From Flammula alnicola (Eukaryota > Basidiomycota > Agaricomycetes > Agaricales > Strophariaceae), in NCBI GenBank assembly GCA_015499995.1, contig JADNRV010000037.1, positions 310,001 to 374,000 on the forward strand: a stretch of 64,000 bases of DNA, written 5' to 3'. The notes beneath the pieces are model-generated. The model saw only the letters and a program-made list of their open reading frames with translations, made no database searches and had not been told where the DNA came from. Each line of letters begins with the position of its first letter. The first letter of the stretch is position 1. Made by a program: the position numbers and the translations under genes. This document shows, in pieces, positions 1 to 12,359 of this stretch.

Positions 1-420
1 TAGAGTTCACAATCGTGAAAGAAGTTTTTCTCGGAAGATTCCAATCTCGACGCATATTCGACGTGTCTCTGTTCAAGATACTTATATTGCATAGACAGTG
101 ACCACAAACGCCCTACTAAAGATGGACTGCTAAACCTAGATAGTCGGAGGGCTGGCTTTCGAGTCTTCTCTTGGGGGCCACAACCAATAAATATCAGGGA
201 CGTGATCTTCATCCACCACAGGCAAAATATCTTCATCTGTAGGCCTAGATCGATCATGCCTACAAACAGGCAAATATTTAGCAACACGAAATATTGATCA
301 TAAGAACGCACATACCGCAGCTTGACGTGGTTCGTCAGGTCCACCATATTACCCGCCCGTTTGCAGTGTGCACAAATGAGACCTGTATAATCCAATCTAG
401 CCCTTTGCCAAGCTTGTATC

Positions 421-2590
421 TCATGCATCCGGGCATGGGCAATCGTCTTTTCTTGACCACAAAGCACCTCCAACTTCATATCGCCCATTCCCGAATATAT
501 AGTATGTAGGTGGTCGAGCTATCCAAATCCACGTCATGAGATCCCAAGCAAAAGTGGTCATAAAATGATAATGAAAACCCACCACCTTCGGCCACATCAT
601 CACCGGCCGACCTTCGCGGGGATGATTGCAAGCCACACATTCGATAATAGGACTCGCAGCATTCATATCCTGAATTGTTGTTATCTTGGGATTGAAGCCG
701 CATAGTTCAACCACTTTCGTCATACACACGAGGTTCTTCAACTCGAAGCTGATACAACCGAGACTATTCCATGGGATTTGCCAAAGGAGCCTCTTCACAA
801 CCGCCGTATAGATATCGGGATCCACTCGATCCACAAAGACGTGGGTTGCGCATTTGTGCATAAGAACGCGAGGGTGCCTTAGATGTTCGCGGCATCTCGA
901 ACATGTAAACCATGTCGTCGCAAGGTTGAGCACCGTTTTTGGATCAAAGGCGTATTTATCGCCACAGGCATTGGTGATGAGTGCGATTAACTTATCATCG
1001 ACCGACGTTTCCCAGCGACGGATAACCTCTGGGAACAAGGAGAACCATTCAGTGTCGCCGAGAACACAGCCAGGTAGTGTGTGAGGTGCCGTATCGATGA
1101 TGCGTCGAACAGCCGAATCCTGCAATACATCACAGATAGTGGTGGGATACAAAGTGTTCACCGGCAGCGTTGAGACAAAGTTATGGTAGATCTGGTTTAA
1201 CTCTGGAAGAGACGCGACAAGAAAAGTTTCGTGCTCTCGAGAGAGCCGTTTTGCTCTGGTGTCTTCCATAAACTCATTGATAAAGGTCTCCAAACCAGAA
1301 AGAGCTGCCAATGTATTGGGTCAAAATGAGCAATGCCAGAATAATTGCAATATTACCATCGTATGTGAGCGGCTGCTGGCATGCCGCCGTAACAATGGGG
1401 TAGTCTTGTGGCTTCTTGACGGAGTTGGATATTTTGGTGAGTTCATCTCCCCAGCCTAATTTTTGGATATATTTCACGATGCTAGAAGACGTTGAGAGAG
1501 GCTTGAAATGTTTGAAATTAAGACACGTACGCGGACCTGCGCTGCCCAACCAGCAGGGCTTTCTCTTGGGAGCGGTAAAAATCCAAATTGTCAAACCACT
1601 CGGAACAAGCTTTTGCATGCTAGATGTATGTACAAAAAGGTTGTTAACAAATAACGCACCAAGATGAAGAATCACACCTCGTCAATTATGTTCTGTCTTT
1701 TTTTATTCTGAGCTAGCCATTTTTTCTTGTTCTTTGCATTTTGATATTGTTCTTGCCAAAGAACCTTCATGTGGACAGGAAAAACTAGAGGCAATCTGCG
1801 GTCGTCTTCCCGAGGTGAATTAAGGCAGACAAGGCAGTAGGTAATGGCCTACCTCTCATTTTCCAGGTGGCCATTCTAAGCTTTGACCATCCGCGAATGA
1901 CGGGAAGACAACATTTAAGATCAGCTGGACATGTTTTGGATGTGCGGCAGGAGCCTTTGGCCATGAAACTGTGTTGAGAGGAAGAAAAAGTTGAACATGT
2001 GGACTCAGAGGACCCTGCTGTAGACAGAGACTTACTAATTATCATCACTTAGACATGTTTCGCAAGTTCGAATTCGGGCAGCCCAAAATATTATAGGGTG
2101 ATTCGAGAGTTGGCCACAGAACTGCCAGACAGGATAAAATGTCTCAATGCATGAGTATACTTATTTAAAGCAAAAGGCGAGTGACATACATAGCAATCCT
2201 TCCCAAAAGCCAAATACGCATATTGCGGTTCGTTCAAATCCGACGGGCAATCCAGCATGGGGGGCCCGGGTACGCTTGAGCGGGCAGCTCTCCAAACAGA
2301 AATTGAGGAGCGCGTCATTAGCAAATTGCGAAAGCTTTTCGAGGTCCGAGCTAAATTCAAGAGGTCTGAGGGCTCCACCCGACCAAATATCTGAAATACA
2401 GGCAGGTAAGAAAGAAAGAAAGTAGGCAAATCTCGCGTATCACCTCAAGGAGCACATCGGCAGGCATTTCCGCGAGTTCTAGCTGATCATGTCTTCTCTT
2501 GGTTCGTGGTCGTCCTCCGTCGGATTCGTCATCGGCCTTTCTTTTTCCAGGAGCACTCTCCACAGTGGGTTGGTCGATCTCGCTTTGCAT
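421..2590 (-). CDS. F-box domain protein (multi-exon, boundaries approximate)
   Basis: Probable substrate-recruiting F-box protein for an SCF ubiquitin ligase. Starting at about 2590 the first exon encodes a basic stretch followed by the F-box onset (LAEMPADVLLEV). The next exon (to about 2190) continues it (VEPSDLLNLARTSKSFRNLL) and ends at a GTATGT donor. A middle exon around 1480-1430 carries LGWGDEL, and the long last exon (about 1290-421) has paired-cysteine motifs (FTCSRCREHL, ECVACNHPREGRP). This order, F-box then helical region then Cys-pair C-terminus, is that of a large agaricomycete F-box family. Exons between 2190 and 1700 were not resolved, so an eroded copy is possible. The family is recognised from the F-box and the C-terminal pattern; no target can be inferred. 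Confidence 0.65.
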
Positions 2591-2599
2591 TGATTTCTA

Positions 2600-4260
2600 C
2601 TCAAGATTAAGTTGGTTACTGTTGGGGAGGTCACTTCAGGGTCAGTCCAAAGTGCAAGCGTCCCCCAAGCCACGGCCTGCAGGAGTTCCACTCAGAAGGC
2701 TGGAGGCAAGCAGCTTCAACGGTTGGTCACTAGTGAACGTCAACTGAGAAGGTTCAAGTTGGGTTCAAGGTTGTGGTAGCTGGCAGTGGCAAGTCGTCAA
2801 TGTTCCAGTTCGAGTCACGATCGCGTTGTGTCTCACATTCGTCGCACATTTTCTCCCTTTCATCCAGGACCAATTGGTATGGCGCATAGTGTGCCGAAGC
2901 ATGGAGCATGGAACATTGTGTACCGTGCATGGCGCATGGCGCGGGCACATAGTGCCCTGCCAGTGTGTGGTATATAGTCCTCGTCGTGTTCCAGTCAGGT
3001 ACTACGGCGGGGTCGTAATGTCTTATCCAGAGGTCCGATCGTGTGAGCGAGTAGCAGATGGTGCATGATGCAATGGTCTTGCTGGATGCATGTAGACGCA
3101 ATGAGAAGACTGTCTTAGGGAACTCGCTAATGTTGACGCGCTGACGGAGCGTTTTGCTGGGTGTTGCCCTCAATAATGTCATTGTCATCTGAGGTGGCTG
3201 GCCATCACCAAAGTCACTTGCCCTCATTACGAGAATCCTAGCCCATGCCATCCGGGCCTCCGCTTCCTGCTTTTAATCTGGTCTATCATCTGTGGTCGTT
3301 TTCTAAGCAGGAGCCGAGCACTTTTTGGATATCCGATCTGTCACCATTCTGGTCCCCTTATCCCATCTACATAGTACACTGGCCAAAATTTGTCACATCC
3401 TTGCTGTCCTCATTAATAAGGCTACCATCTGTTTCTCTCCTCCGCCCAAAAGGATGCCTCCAATCTTAGGCAATAGAGCAATGCCAACATTGCAACAGCT
3501 CCAGAAATTCTATACGTTATGGTCTAACGTGATCATGGATGAGGAAAGTATCGCATACCTTGATCACAAATTACAAGCAGCGTAGGCGTCGGAAATAAAC
3601 ATGGCCATGTCAGGATATTAGATTGTATGCACTTTGAAGGACTCGGATTTCACCGTACATCTTTCCAAAAACCTGGATTGATACTATCATGGTCACAAGA
3701 AATTATTTGGAAGATATAGATATGAATGGTGACATAGTCAGTTGTCAAACTCTAAGAATAAACCGGTTAGGAGCCGCTGACGGCTCACCAATCCAAGAAT
3801 AGAGCAGATTAGATATCATACTGTTGCTGTGAGGGTATGGACCACGCTACATCACAAGACACTGCTAAAAAATCTATTACTCAGACAGAATACAGGCCAT
3901 GACATCCTTCGTCATATGAAAATTGCGTAAAAAGCATAAACACCAACTGCAAGAGTAATTAGGGGTCATCGTAAGGGCTACTAGTATCAGCAGGCTCGTC
4001 ATAATTTAGAATGTGGGACCTAGACGGTGGAAAAACAATAGAAGCCGATTGAATGCCGTAGTCGAGTGTGGCAAGTTGAGGATATTATAGCAGCGGTACC
4101 TGGAATAAGCACAGCTATGCACTGCCTTCTGAAAGGGAAATAAAAATACACGTCTAGCGCATTACATGTTAGGGCTGGACAGTCTAAGAACGTTCCCGCT
4201 TAGTAGATTTTGGCACGGGGCAAAGACAACACTCACAGTGGAAGAAAATCAAATCATAAA
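2600..4260. other. No supported gene; weak ORFs only
   Basis: There is a 165-codon open frame on the minus strand (2754-3251) and an 86-codon frame on the plus strand (3325-3585). Neither shows a recognisable domain, and no convincing splice signals join them to larger units. The 165-residue frame contains a CDECETQRDRD stretch but no family I can name. From 3600 to 4260 the sequence is A+T-rich with frequent stops in all frames. This may be spacer or eroded gene sequence. Confidence 0.4.
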
Positions 4261-4267
4261 GCAGTGT

Positions 4268-5423
4268 TTAAATCAACGAAGAGAGGGACCACACGACGTA
4301 GACAAGCCCGAAGAGGCCCATGGTTGGAGGTGTCGCCCACTGTAAGCTGGCGCCATCGATGAGAGGAACAGCTTCGCCAATAGTGAAATTTAAACAGTTC
4401 AGAAGATTCGTGTCCAAAGTAGTTGGCAACGGCGTATCCGGTGTGCCATCTGCTCCCAGTGCACCCGTGTCATTGTAGCCATCCAGAGACAAGGCAACGC
4501 TGCTAGCCCTATAATATTGCACGACCTGTTCGGGTTTAGGAGCTGGCAACGAGTCGTTGTAGTTAGTGGCGACGATGGTACCGGGAGAGCTCAAATTGGA
4601 GGAGCAGTTGGCTACAACGTCGGTAATGAGTGAAGTCATGGTGGTGTTATCCGAAACTACGCGGAAGGTGGTGTTTTGCGTTGATGACGAGAATGCAGCT
4701 GTCATCATTATTCCACCAGGTCTGCTGCTATTATCGAAACGACCATACTACGGAAATGTCATCAGTCATCTCCAGAAATTAATGAATTCAGAGCTAGGTA
4801 CGAACCTCCGTATCGTGCAGGTATGCAGCGGTACCAATGCCGGCAACGCCTCCCCATGCGAGAGGCCAAAAGAAGAAAGGAAAGCCGCGGCCTGCCACAC
4901 CACGACCTGCGATTCCTGGGTAACCACTTCCATATGTCCTTAGAAAGTCGTGAATGAGCATAAAAAACTTGTAACAGGAGATGAATGAAATAAAAACGAA
5001 CTGAGTTCCGAAAACCTGAGTTCTGGTTGCTCCACCAGCCGTTCGTCCCGCAAATAGTTGACCAGACGGAATGGTCGTGATTTTGCCTCCTCCACCTCCG
5101 TATGATGTTGCAGACTTCGAAGTGCCTGCACTGCTGACAGGACTTGACCTCGCTGTCCCACCTGAACTGCTTCCTGAACTTCCTGAGCTGCCTGAGCTAC
5201 CAGAAGACTTGCCTGAGCTACCCGAAGACTTGCCTGAGCTACCTGAAGACTTGCCACCCCCACTACTCCCACCACCTTTGCCTCCACCACCTTTTCTTCG
5301 ATATAACGTATTGTCCGAACGCTTGGAAATGAAAGGGATGAACATAGCGGACGCAAAGAAACCTGGGAGAAAGTTAGTACCAAAGAAATTCTGGCATGCT
5401 TTATATAGACTCCCGCGCGTCAC
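4268..5423 (-). CDS. Gly/Ser-rich conserved fungal protein of unknown function
   Basis: The N-terminal part has a hydrophobic stretch near MFIPFISKR, compatible with a signal or membrane segment. A low-complexity tract follows (KGGGGKGGGSSGG, then repeated SSGKSSG units of 24 nt at about 5155-5260). Next is a conserved block (IPSGQLFAGR, GSGYPGIAGRGVAGRGFPFFFWPL) and, after an intron ending near 4710, a Ser/Thr/Asn-rich domain (MMTAAFSS to LIDGASLQW) with several N-glycosylation sequons. It ends in a hydrophobic tail (MGLFGLVYVVWSLSSLI) that looks like a GPI-attachment or membrane tail. I recognise this architecture from uncharacterised proteins of other mushrooms; no function is known to me. 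The phase of the intron between the two main exons is not fully resolved. Confidence 0.6.
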
Positions 5424-5439
5424 TGTTGGTGGAATGCAG

Positions 5440-7050
5440 TCATGTCAGGCGGTCTAATCAACCTACCCGAAAAGGCAATTGTTCCGTGTTGCTGTGCAAA
5501 AGTACTCAGATCAAGACTCAGAGTGAAAAAACATCACATGTATAAATCCTCTCTTATCATCTCCTTGAAAGGCAATGCATGCTACTTGGCCAACGTGCGA
5601 AGACATCCCTCCACCTACTTCCCTCGGACTCACCCACAAATTTTGCATTTCCACATTACGTTAACATCGCATAATGGAAAGTACAAACTTCGAAATTACC
5701 GGGAGCCTCCCGGCCAGTTCAAAAAGGCTCATTCATGGGAATATTAGTTGGATACCTCCAATTGCGCCTGGCCATTCGGTCAACCCAAATAATGATTTCG
5801 ATCTAGAGCCTGAGCGCTCAGCGCTCGATGTGATTCCCAGAAACCCTCGTTTAGCAGATAGCTGTCAAGGCGGAGCAGTGTAAGGTGACCGCTTACATTA
5901 GTCTACTTCAAGGTCGGTAAGCGACTACAGTTATGTACAGACATACATGTCGGGATATTAGTTATGGAGGACCGGTGTACCATGCGCCCAAAAATCCGAG
6001 TCGCAAGAAATCACATTTGGCACTACATATTTTTATTTACATGTGAAAGGCCATGGGCTCCTGGAAGAGCTTTCAACTCGTCACGCAGGTAGAAGCGTAA
6101 TTTCATCTCCCCAATCTTTTAAAGACTTTCACCGTGTTCAAATTTCTGGCGTTCTCCGTCTAACAGCTGGCCGCCGGGCCGCAGATCCTCTTCCAGATGC
6201 CAAGGCAAATATCATTGGACGATACACTTATATTCTCCGTGAATTAGGAAATTAAGTTGGAAAGACCAAGGGTAACATGTACAAGAACAGTATCGCAATC
6301 ACACGCATGGAAGATTCGCACATGACCCATGTTGACCCGTTCCAAAAGAGGATAAAACTACCAAAGAAGGAATGAGGCCTTGTGTTTCGGACTCTAGGGA
6401 CCTTAAACCTGTGCTCAAGACCTCGAGATTGCATAAGCGACGCACAGCCTTGCTCCATGCCATGTCTATATAGAGGGCTCCAAGCTTCAATGCCGGTATC
6501 TCTAAGTTATCGGCATCTACTGCACAAGTAGAGGCGTATATGGATCCCATCTGCTTCCCTAACCCATTTATACTTCGGCCTCACAAATAATTTCGGGGTC
6601 TTTCCCTTTAGTAAAAAGTTTAGACTTTATGAAGAGTGCTGCAGTGCAGATTATTAATATTTACTTACTACTTAATAGTTTGAGGCAGTGCTTCAAGTTG
6701 AATCATGAGATTCAAATATACCAATGAGGAAGTCTGAGATACTGTCGATTAATATTGTTATTACTCTCTGAGTAATGCCGAGTGGGTATGGTGCACAAAT
6801 AGAGTATATCCTAGTTGTAGAACAAAACAGCCGAGAGAGAGAGAGATGTCAGAAATACAATCAATGAGTATAAAGGTACCTGAAAACGTGAGGCTCTAAA
6901 TGAGTATTCATTAAGCACCAGATAACTCACTGGAGAAACATTAGGGCCTGAGGTTTCGTGCGTCAACTGATGACCGCGTCGTTGTAGCGTCGAAGTTGAA
7001 AGGCATATTGCGTGCCATTGCAACAGGAGCTAGCGTCCTACGCTATCGGA
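5440..7050. other. Stretch without a supported gene
   Basis: Only short open frames are seen here, for example a 69-codon frame at 5674-5883 and a 70-codon frame at 6043-6255 on the plus strand. They have no recognisable domain and no clear intron signals. I see no tRNA, repeat array or mobile-element terminus in this stretch. Confidence 0.4.
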
Positions 7051-7054
7051 GCAA

Positions 7055-7363
7055 CTAGAACCCAGAGAGTCGACTCTCGGCAGCTAAGAAGTCATCGTCA
7101 GTGCCAGAAGGAACATGATAATCCTGTGTCCGCATCTGGTGCAAAGTAACCAAATTGTTATACTCGGCCGCGCCTAGCATTAAAGCAATGCTACTCAGGT
7201 GGTAGTACTGCACGAGCTCCACGGCAAGGGATAATGTAGACGTAGAAGTGTCGGAAGCTATTTCCACTTCCAAATAGCTGAACGTTTGCCGTTCGGCCCA
7301 TAGACAAAACACAGGGATCTGAGTACCATCCGATGACAAAAATAATCCAACGACAGTCAACAT
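7055..7363 (-). pseudogene. Exon resembling the Gly/Ser-rich protein at 4268-5423 (distant paralogue or remnant)
   Basis: The 102-codon frame contains VELVQYYHLSSIALMLG and further on VPSGTDDDFLAAE. The neighbour upstream has VVQYYRASSVALSLDG followed by TPLPTTLDTNLLN in the same order and spacing. The conserved Gly-rich block and the C-terminal membrane tail were not found around this exon. It is therefore either the last exon of a strongly diverged paralogue or the remnant of a tandem duplicate. The similarity is by eye only. Confidence 0.4.
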
Positions 7364-8271
7364 AGGAACTCCAGGTATACCGAAATTATTTGCTGCATCA
7401 TAGTGAGGAAATCAAGGAATAGTCAAGAACTGGTATGTACCTAAGGCATACCGTCTATAAAAGGCTGGACGTTGAGACTCGCTTTTCGTCCCTCAACCTG
7501 TCTGTGCCTCCAGCAAACAAGCTGCTAGATGGGATAATCTTGGACGATCCACCGGCTGAGACTTATGATCTTGCAGAGCCAGAGCTGAAATGGACATCCC
7601 TAGACTTTCCAGCATTGAGCTCGAGGAAACGTTAAATGGTACCATCGGCCTTCGTTCCGTTCCACGGTTGGTACTCCCGACGTTTCCCCTATCGCCTTGA
7701 TTTTGGAGCCGCATTATATATAGTAGGCCGATAGCATCTTTACGTACTCTGGGCTAGCTTGCGTCGCCTCGCTTGAAGAGCAAAGGCAGTGCACACGGAT
7801 GTCAAATTTTGTCAATGACTGACAAAGCGGATAAACCAGTAATTGGCCGTTCTGGTCACATGGCGGCGAGTGCTTCCAGTTTTCGAGTATAACAGCATTT
7901 CAAGTACATTTTTGAGCCCGACTTGAATTATTCGCTTATGCGAGATATTTCTTTCCATCAGAGTAGATTTTGAGTATTCACGATAAAAATCACACGACGG
8001 AGCATTTCGGGAAAAGAAGTTTGATTGAGGAGCAAGAACAAAAGAACTAGACTGGCATCAGGAATTAATCCGAATTCAATGACGTCAATAGTACCGAAGC
8101 GAATCGTACCGGAGTAATGTTCGGGAAGGGAGGAGCAAAGCCAGACTGAGAAAGTTAATGACCCGACACACGTAGCACAGCAGAAGCAGACTAAAAGTTA
8201 TGGGCGAGAGCGACATATAGCAAGCAAAGCAGAGACCAGGCTGATGGCAACAGAGGACACATAGGCAGCAA

Positions 8272-9462
8272 TCAAGATGCTTGCAATAACAGTTCCTCGA
8301 GGATTTTCTTCGTCGAATTTGGCGCTTGTTTAGAGTCCTTTTCGAGTTGCTTATCGAGCTTGACTATAGTACGTTCGACTTGCGCCGGAGTATCTTTGAC
8401 CGTTTCTAGTATTGGTGTCACTGGATAGTGTGAAGATGATTTTTGAAAGCTTCAGGATACGCGAATGGGCTCAAAAATATACCTATCTCGTCTATAGATG
8501 CCTTGAGGGTGACCCAGAGCTTGTCGCGGAATGCGTATTCTTCTTTGAGCTCCTCTAATAAAGTCTCGATTGTCCGCTTTTTTATTGATTAGCTTCGCAT
8601 TTGGAGCGCATATAACACTTACTTGCGTGGCTTGATAAGTCTCTCTGAGATCAGCTTGTTCCGCATACAAGGTCGCTTCTATGCCCGTAGAGGCCATTTT
8701 GAAAAGGTGAATACCTCTACCATAATACGCGTCCACGTTGTCGTCAAGGAGTTTATACAAGTTTTTGACATGTTTATGCGTGCCGACCAGAGTTTGTGCG
8801 ATTTGTTTCTTGATGTGTGTGCCTTGCTCCGTGAAAGGTACTTGCAAGGATTCGACCAACTTGTCCAGTTCGTCGTCTTCGGTCTCTTGTAATCTTGCGG
8901 AACTTCAGGAAGCGATGCCAAAGAGAATATATGCGTCCAACTTACCCATCATCCATTAGCTCTGATAGGAGGGTTGCTTCTTCTTCCCAATAAAAGGCAG
9001 AGTCGTCCGAGGCTGGGTCGCCATCACCGACATCAGAATCACGGTTCACAAAGGTCTCATCGTTGAGAGTGTCGTTGTAGTCATGCGCGAGATGTCTTCG
9101 GCCGCTATCACGTCTGATATTTGGACGTGGAGCATGTGCTTTTGGTGAGTGTGTGAATGTGGTTGGAGGACGCGACGAAGAGCGTCTTTTGAGATATGGC
9201 GCTGTACGCTCGGTGTCAGCACGCGTAAAAGAAGACTTAGGGTGCCCAGAACGAGCTTAACATGATTTTTGAGCGAGGATATGCCTGCGGTTGTGATGGT
9301 TCCGGTCCATGGTGGTGCGGAACAAGCGGTGGGTTGAAACTCCGCTGATTTCGCGCTGGTGTGATTCGTTGGGAATGCAGCCATTTCTGAACCTCCCGAC
9401 CCTGTCGCTGCCTTTCTTTCCCTCCCAAGGCCGTCGTTCGCTTTCTCCCCTCTCGCCCTCAT
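8272..9462 (-). CDS. Small acidic, probably coiled-coil protein, unrecognised
   Basis: The gene is read from several short exons. An upstream exon (about 9195-8950) encodes an acidic segment (VNRDSDVGDGDPASDDSAF, then EEEATLLSELMDD). The next (about 8890-8630) is helical (LQETEDDELDKLVESLQ, then HKHVKNLYKLLDDNVDAYY) and ends at a GTAAGT donor. Then come an exon ending at about 8483 (ELKEEYAFRDKLWVTLKASIDE) and a last exon (8420-8272) ending LEELLLQAS-stop. The helical content and the acidic stretch would suit a structural or complex subunit, and kinetochore subunits of similar size are one possibility, but no family signature is visible. The first exon and its splice to the second are uncertain. 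Confidence 0.5.
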
Positions 9463-9556
9463 TTCATCCTCTCCTCCCTTTTCCCGCTGTTTTAGCCACC
9501 GTGGCCGGCGTTTTCATTCCACTTCCGCCTGTACCCGAAAAAGCATATAAACAGTC

Positions 9557-10000
9557 ATGAACTCGCGTCCGCACAAAGTCAGCTAATTCAGTTCAAATGG
9601 GCCTTTTCATATCATGAGGCTAATGTCCACGACAGCAATCCATGTCGGAGCTCAAGCTCAGACGATTGACGGAGCACAATCAGCGGTTACGAGAGGACCT
9701 GGCCAGACCAAGGGTCCGTGTCAGCGAGGCCAGTGCGAGGTACGTTTCATTCTTTCTTTGTGAGGTAATCGAGAATTAATTATGCCGTTCAGCTTGATTC
9801 GTTACTGCAAAACCACCAAAGATCATCTCGTGCGTTACTTTTCGATTACGACGCGACCCCTGTTCCCTTGTCTCAATTCCCGAGGCCTTTACTGACACGT
9901 CTCTCTACTTCTACAGATACCATCTGTATGGGGCCCTGTGACAAAGGGTGAAGACCCCTACGCGCCCCCAGCGCAGGGATGTAATTGCGTGATCATGTAA
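9557..10000 (+). CDS. Heterotrimeric G-protein gamma subunit, copy 1 (CVIM end)
   Basis: Exons 9557-9577, 9636-9739, 9793-9829 and 9917-10000 give 81 residues. The core [15 protein letters not shown] and the [15 protein letters not shown] block are typical of fungal G-gamma, which binds the WD40 G-beta subunit through a helix. The protein ends CNCVIM: a CaaX box (CVIM) with a second cysteine two residues earlier, expected to be prenylated and anchored to the plasma membrane. Start choice: an ATG at 9642 is preceded in frame by a stop, but joining a 7-codon exon across a 58-nt intron (GTCAGC donor, GACAG acceptor) gives MNSRPHKQSMSELK, which aligns with the N-terminus of copy 2. Pheromone or nutrient signalling is the family role. 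The donor of intron 1 is weak, so the short form starting at 9642 remains possible. Confidence 0.85.
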
Positions 10001-10768
10001 TTCTCGGGGTACTTTGTGTGCCCGCTCTTGAAAATCGTCGGTTCGTGGTGTGAATCTGAAGGATGATAGGAGGCCTCCGACTCTCGGAAATGAGGAACGT
10101 CTCTTTCTTCTTGGTGTGTTGTCGGCGTCCTCATTCTTTGTTGTGACGACATTCCGACCGAGTTAGATGCATATACCGTTCTCTGTCCGATACCACATTC
10201 CTTTACAACTGCTCTTCTTGTCTTCCTAATCACTTGGATGATTTCGCTATACACCCCGGAGGCATCGTTTCAAATTTTATCCATGCTATCATATTCTACC
10301 CACAGACTTTGCTGCTTTTTCGCTTGCAACCCGCTAGGTCTACTACTATACCAATACCACCTACCTTAGTTTTCCCGTGCCTTTTCTAATGGTAGACTGC
10401 TGTATTTATTTACGCCCAAACCCGGCACGCGGATTTTACATACGCAACATTTTGTGCCGTCTGATGAGTCTGATTGGGATTCCTGTTTTCGGCCGGCCAT
10501 TCACATGGCTCAAAACCCTGAACGACAAGTAAGTACAGCCGCAGAATAATCAGAATCCGATTATAACCACAACCACCAACTCCACGCCCTTCTACAGCCC
10601 AGCAGCCAAACACCCACAGCACCCTCCGTATCTTTCCTTGTCTCTACTTTGTCCACCACATCCAAAATCATCTGTTTCGTAGGTCGATCGTCCCCTAATA
10701 CCGTCACTCTATCAGCAACTAGAGTTTAACTGTTTCCCATGCACTAGTGATCACACGAAAAAATCACC

Positions 10769-11147
10769 ATGAGCTCTCGAACTGGCGGTCGACAGTCCAT
10801 GTCAGAGCTGAAGCTCAGGCGTCTGATAGAACACAACCAACGACTGAGAGAAGATCTTGCACGACCGAGAGTGAGAGTCAGTGAAGCCAGCGCTAGGTAA
10901 GTTGCACGGTGTCATTCCTTGCCCGAGCGCAGCTGATTCAGCGTCTCTCGCTCCTCCAGTCTCATTCGGTACTGCAAAACCACAAAGGACCACCTCGTCC
11001 GTAGCGATTCCCTCATGTCTCACCCCTGCTTGGTTGCTGACGCACATTGGCGCTCACGTACAGGTACCGTCCGTCTGGGGGCCAGTCGGACGAGCAGAGG
11101 ATCCATATGGCCAACAAACCACAGGAAAATGCTGCACTGTCCAGTGA
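10769..11147 (+). CDS. Heterotrimeric G-protein gamma subunit, copy 2 (CTVQ end)
   Basis: Exons 10769-10896, 10960-10996 and 11064-11147 encode 82 residues, nearly identical in the core to the copy about 0.8 kb upstream ([20 protein letters not shown]). The two introns that the copies share fall at the same codons. The tail differs: [19 protein letters not shown], a CaaX box CTVQ with an adjacent cysteine that could be palmitoylated. The last residue Gln favours farnesylation by the general rule. Same strand, conserved intron positions and adjacency show a tandem duplication. Which copy couples to which G-alpha/beta cannot be told from sequence. Confidence 0.9.
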
Positions 11148-11149
11148 TC

Positions 11150-11690
11150 GTTCCCTCCGCCTACCTGTATATATCACCCATCCTGCTCTCAGGATACTCC
11201 TTCCGAGCCGCCAACCTCGGAGTGACCCCATACCACGGAACGGACCTGTAGATGGTCTCGCAGCCAAACCACCTCGATTTGCTATCGCCTCATACTCACA
11301 CAGCACCTGTACACTATCAGTCGCACCATTTCTCTCCTTTACTTCCGTCCGTCTTTGCTCTTCTCGCTTGATCCTTTGCTTTTTATGCCTTCTCTCATGG
11401 GGTTTTGCTCTTTTATGCCATTATTTCTATTTCTTTTTTTGACATGCCTTCCGTTTGGTCACTGGAATCAAACAACACTGGTGGAATATGGACGGCACTC
11501 TTATTTTTTATGCCTGGTTTTTGTAGCAGTACCTCATATTTATGACCCAAGAAAAAGCTGTTTTCTCTCATGATATCTTGCCGCGCGGACAGGGGTGGTT
11601 CTCTCACGAGTGGTTGAAGTTAGTTTCTAAGTGAACCCTTGAGGCTTGATTCGAGATATAACATGAGATGTAAATATGGCATATATCGAG
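11150..11690. other. Intergenic between convergent G-gamma and thioredoxin genes
   Basis: This convergent spacer holds 3' regions only. It is T-rich around 11330-11450, as expected for 3' untranslated sequence. Open frames here (for example 11047-11442 on the plus strand) overlap the G-gamma exon in another frame and run into low-complexity T-rich sequence, so I treat them as chance. Confidence 0.5.
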
Positions 11691-12351
11691 TTACAGTCCG
11701 CTCAGGAACTTTTGTACGCCAACCTCAGGAAGTGCTCCGACAAACTGTGATATAGGAGCTCCGTCGCGGAACGCAACGACAGTGGGCAATGCGCGGACCT
11801 AAGGACATAAGGTATATGTCAGAACATATTCAGGCTTAATAAATTCCGTAAAGCGGTAATGCTGACCTTGTACGTTGCGCCCAAAGCTTGGCCATCATCG
11901 CTGTCTGTATCGACTTTAACCAAATCGAATGGGAGCCCCGAACCCGATTTATTGGGGTCGCTCGTTAGCTTCTCGATAACGGGGGAGAGCTGGTGGCATG
12001 GTCCACACCAACTGTAACGAAAAAAATGATCAACTGTGCGTAGTTTCTCCGAGAAGGCCCGAGACGTACTCTGCGTAGAAATCGACGACAGTGATTCTGT
12101 CTTTGGCACTTATTGCCTCGGTGAATGTCTATAGGTGTCCAAACGACTTGATTTTAATATGATCAACTCCCCAGTTCATAAGATATCATCGACAAAGGTA
12201 GACCCACCTTTTGGTCGGCTTTAGGATACAAGACCGCCCGGGATGGTGAAGCATGGAAAGCGCGGCGGCCCCCAGTAGAGACACTGCATCGCATGGACAC
12301 ATTTGATGCCATGGACGACTTCAGGCAGCGATATCCCAAGTTGAGCGACAT
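11691..12351 (-). CDS. Thioredoxin, probably mitochondrial
   Basis: Exons 12351-12208, 12128-12070, 12011-11867 and 11798-11691 join in frame to 151 residues. The redox site ADWCGPC is assembled across the second intron, followed by the usual DTDSDDGQALGATYKV segment and the cis-proline loop ALPTVVAF. The first 48 residues are rich in Arg and Ser with almost no acidic residues (SSMASNVSMRCSVSTGGRR), which suits a mitochondrial presequence. The protein would reduce disulfides of client proteins using thioredoxin reductase and NADPH. The catalytic cysteines are both present and nothing appears broken. Mitochondrial targeting is inferred from composition only. Confidence 0.88.
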
Positions 12352-12359
12352 TTTGATTG

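Noticed and set aside
5071..5457. Plus-strand frame rich in LPELPE repeats
   Set aside because: Antisense of the Ser/Gly repeat tract of the minus-strand gene, which has conserved flanking blocks.
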